A DNA stretch of 64,000 bases from Tsuneonella suprasediminis. Its GTDB lineage: Bacteria; Pseudomonadota; Alphaproteobacteria; Sphingomonadales; Sphingomonadaceae. The first letter of the stretch is position 1, and each line of letters starts with the position of its first letter. The notes beneath the pieces were generated by a model. The model was not told the DNA's origin. It saw only the letters and a program-made list of their open reading frames with translations, and ran no database searches. Location: the NCBI RefSeq assembly GCF_003605755.1, contig NZ_RAHJ01000014.1, forward strand, positions 186,001 through 250,000, given 5' to 3'. This document shows positions 63,083-64,000 of this stretch, one piece after another. Position numbers and translations under genes: made by a program.

Positions 63083-64000
63083 TCATCCCATTTTTTTGAG
63101 CAGCCAGGAGAACGATCCCCCGCCGCGAGAAGTCAGCCCTTGCAATACGAGTTGCTGGATCGGTTGCGGGCGGCCCAGGCCATCGACCCACAGACTTTCC
63201 TCGATCGCCAGTTTCGCGTCGTCCGCTACCTGACCGAGCCGGAACTGCCAATAGCTGCCATCGCGCAAAGCCAGCCCGGCGCCCTTACCATCTTCGCTCA
63301 GCGCCAGTTCGATGCCCGGCCCGATGTGGAACCGGATGGCATAGCCGATCTTGCCGCGCTTGCCCTTCTTGCCCACCGGCAACAGCAGGTCTTCCCCGCG
63401 CAATTCGTTGCCATCGTCGCGCATGATCAGAATGCGGCGATGATCCAGCCCGAAACGCGCGGCATAGCCATTGTGGCTCGCTTCGACGCGGGTGGCCTTG
63501 CCATTGTCCAGCGTCAGCTGGCGGCGGTCCACCTCCACTTCCGCGACGCCCGAACCGACTTTGCCGTTCAGCAGGACCGCGGTGGAATTCGCATCGTCGA
63601 GCGTCAGTGTCGAATGCGCGGCAGTGGCACGCAGCCCCTGTTCGATCCGCACCGGCACCTGCCCGCCCGCAAACGCCGCACCGCCGCAGTTGACCACGAT
63701 CCGTTGGCCGTTGGCGGAAAATTCGAATGCCAGCGTCGACGCGCAACCCGTGCGCGCATGGCGGGCAAGCGGGGGCGGTGCAGCGTCGTAGATCAGCACC
63801 GACTTGCCACCGGCAACCCGCTGATAGCCCCATTGCCGCACGTTCTTCAGCGGGCGGGTTCGCACGCGACTGGCCAGAATCAGCGCGGAAATCCGCTCCG
63901 CCGAAACCGCGCCGCTGCCCTGCCACGATCCCAGCCCGCCATCCGAATGGGTCAGCCCCAGCAAAGGCGGCACCAGCAGCGCCAGCATCGCTTCCAGCGC
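63083..64000 (-). CDS. Heparinase II/III family protein (5' end outside window)
   Basis: C-terminal ~305 residues of a larger protein; the frame stays open to the window edge, so the start is missing. The beta-sandwich part of heparinase II/III-like proteins is recognisable ([79 protein letters not shown]). The family cleaves or binds acidic polysaccharides; in sphingomonads this gene usually precedes purH. Function remains inferred. Confidence 0.82.
   Translation of the reverse strand, partial: ALEAMLALLVPPLLGLTHSDGGLGSWQGSGAVSAERISALILASRVRTRPLKNVRQWGYQRVAGGKSVLIYDAAPPPLARHARTGCASTLAFEFSANGQRIVVNCGGAAFAGGQVPVRIEQGLRATAAHSTLTLDDANSTAVLLNGKVGSGVAEVEVDRRQLTLDNGKATRVEASHNGYAARFGLDHRRILIMRDDGNELRGEDLLLPVGKKGKRGKIGYAIRFHIGPGIELALSEDGKGAGLALRDGSYWQFRLGQVADDAKLAIEESLWVDGLGRPQPIQQLVLQGLTSRGGGSFSWLLKKMG

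Overview
The window is chromosomal DNA from a GC-rich alphaproteobacterium. Gene content points to Sphingomonadales, plausibly Erythrobacteraceae or a close relative: a petABC cytochrome bc1 operon, a DUF3035 lipoprotein, a YtrA-type GntR regulator, an NnrU protein, paired lipoprotein-type amidohydrolases, and frequent ATGA/GTGA gene overlaps. I see no rRNA, CRISPR array, prophage, transposase or secretion locus. Most of the window is core metabolism. The less ordinary parts are degenerate enzymes, tandem paralogues, terminators that abut the next start codon, and two families of intergenic repeats concentrated in the second half.

Layout. 0-7 kb (mostly minus strand): OmpA-type lipoprotein, cation/proton antiporter, apt, the bc1 operon (Rieske, cytochrome b, cytochrome c1) and pgeF. 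7-13.9 kb: pepN, an epimerase-like protein, a DMT exporter, a threonine-aldolase-like enzyme, small proteins and tRNA-Thr(GGT). 14-24 kb is one dense plus-strand run: 56-aa protein, gpmA, purE, purK, folA, M19 dipeptidase, ribF, a GDPD-like protein, ileS, lspA and a DUF3035 lipoprotein. Many neighbours overlap by 1-4 nt. 24-36.5 kb: CorC-like membrane protein, OmpA lipoprotein with a clear terminator, cysQ, sucC, a GFA protein, etfB-etfA, two tandem TonB-C-domain paralogues, DUF2804, GNAT and DUF445. 36.5-41 kb: an RND efflux permease and its adaptor, in one operon with DUF445 and GNAT. 41-48 kb: tRNA-Leu(TAA), ihfB, a GntR regulator divergent from a POT peptide transporter, two amidohydrolases and an FKBP isomerase. 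48-64 kb: NnrU, an RluE-like pseudouridine synthase, a RoxA-like ribosomal oxygenase with an 88-aa partner, an ABC-F ATPase, a PAP2/inositolphosphotransferase-like protein with a putative Zn protease, dxs, GNAT, a Fur-family regulator, lipoprotein MsrA with a 51-aa membrane protein, purH, and the end of a heparinase II/III gene cut by the window edge.

How it fits together: the bc1 complex and the electron-transfer flavoprotein feed aerobic respiration. sucC supplies the TCA cycle. The 14-24 kb run combines glycolysis, purine, folate and flavin synthesis with Ile-tRNA charging and lipoprotein maturation. The most unusual observations are: (1) an AT-richer segment with foreign-looking codons inside the editing domain of ileS; (2) an amidohydrolase pair whose second member has lost its metal-binding His residues; (3) a GDPD-fold protein lacking the catalytic residues; (4) a two-gene island bracketed by pairs of repeats in opposite orientation; (5) about eleven copies of a ~122-bp palindromic-ended element; and (6) two terminators placed directly against the next gene's ribosome-binding site. 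I did not find a clearly new multi-gene defence or secretion system.
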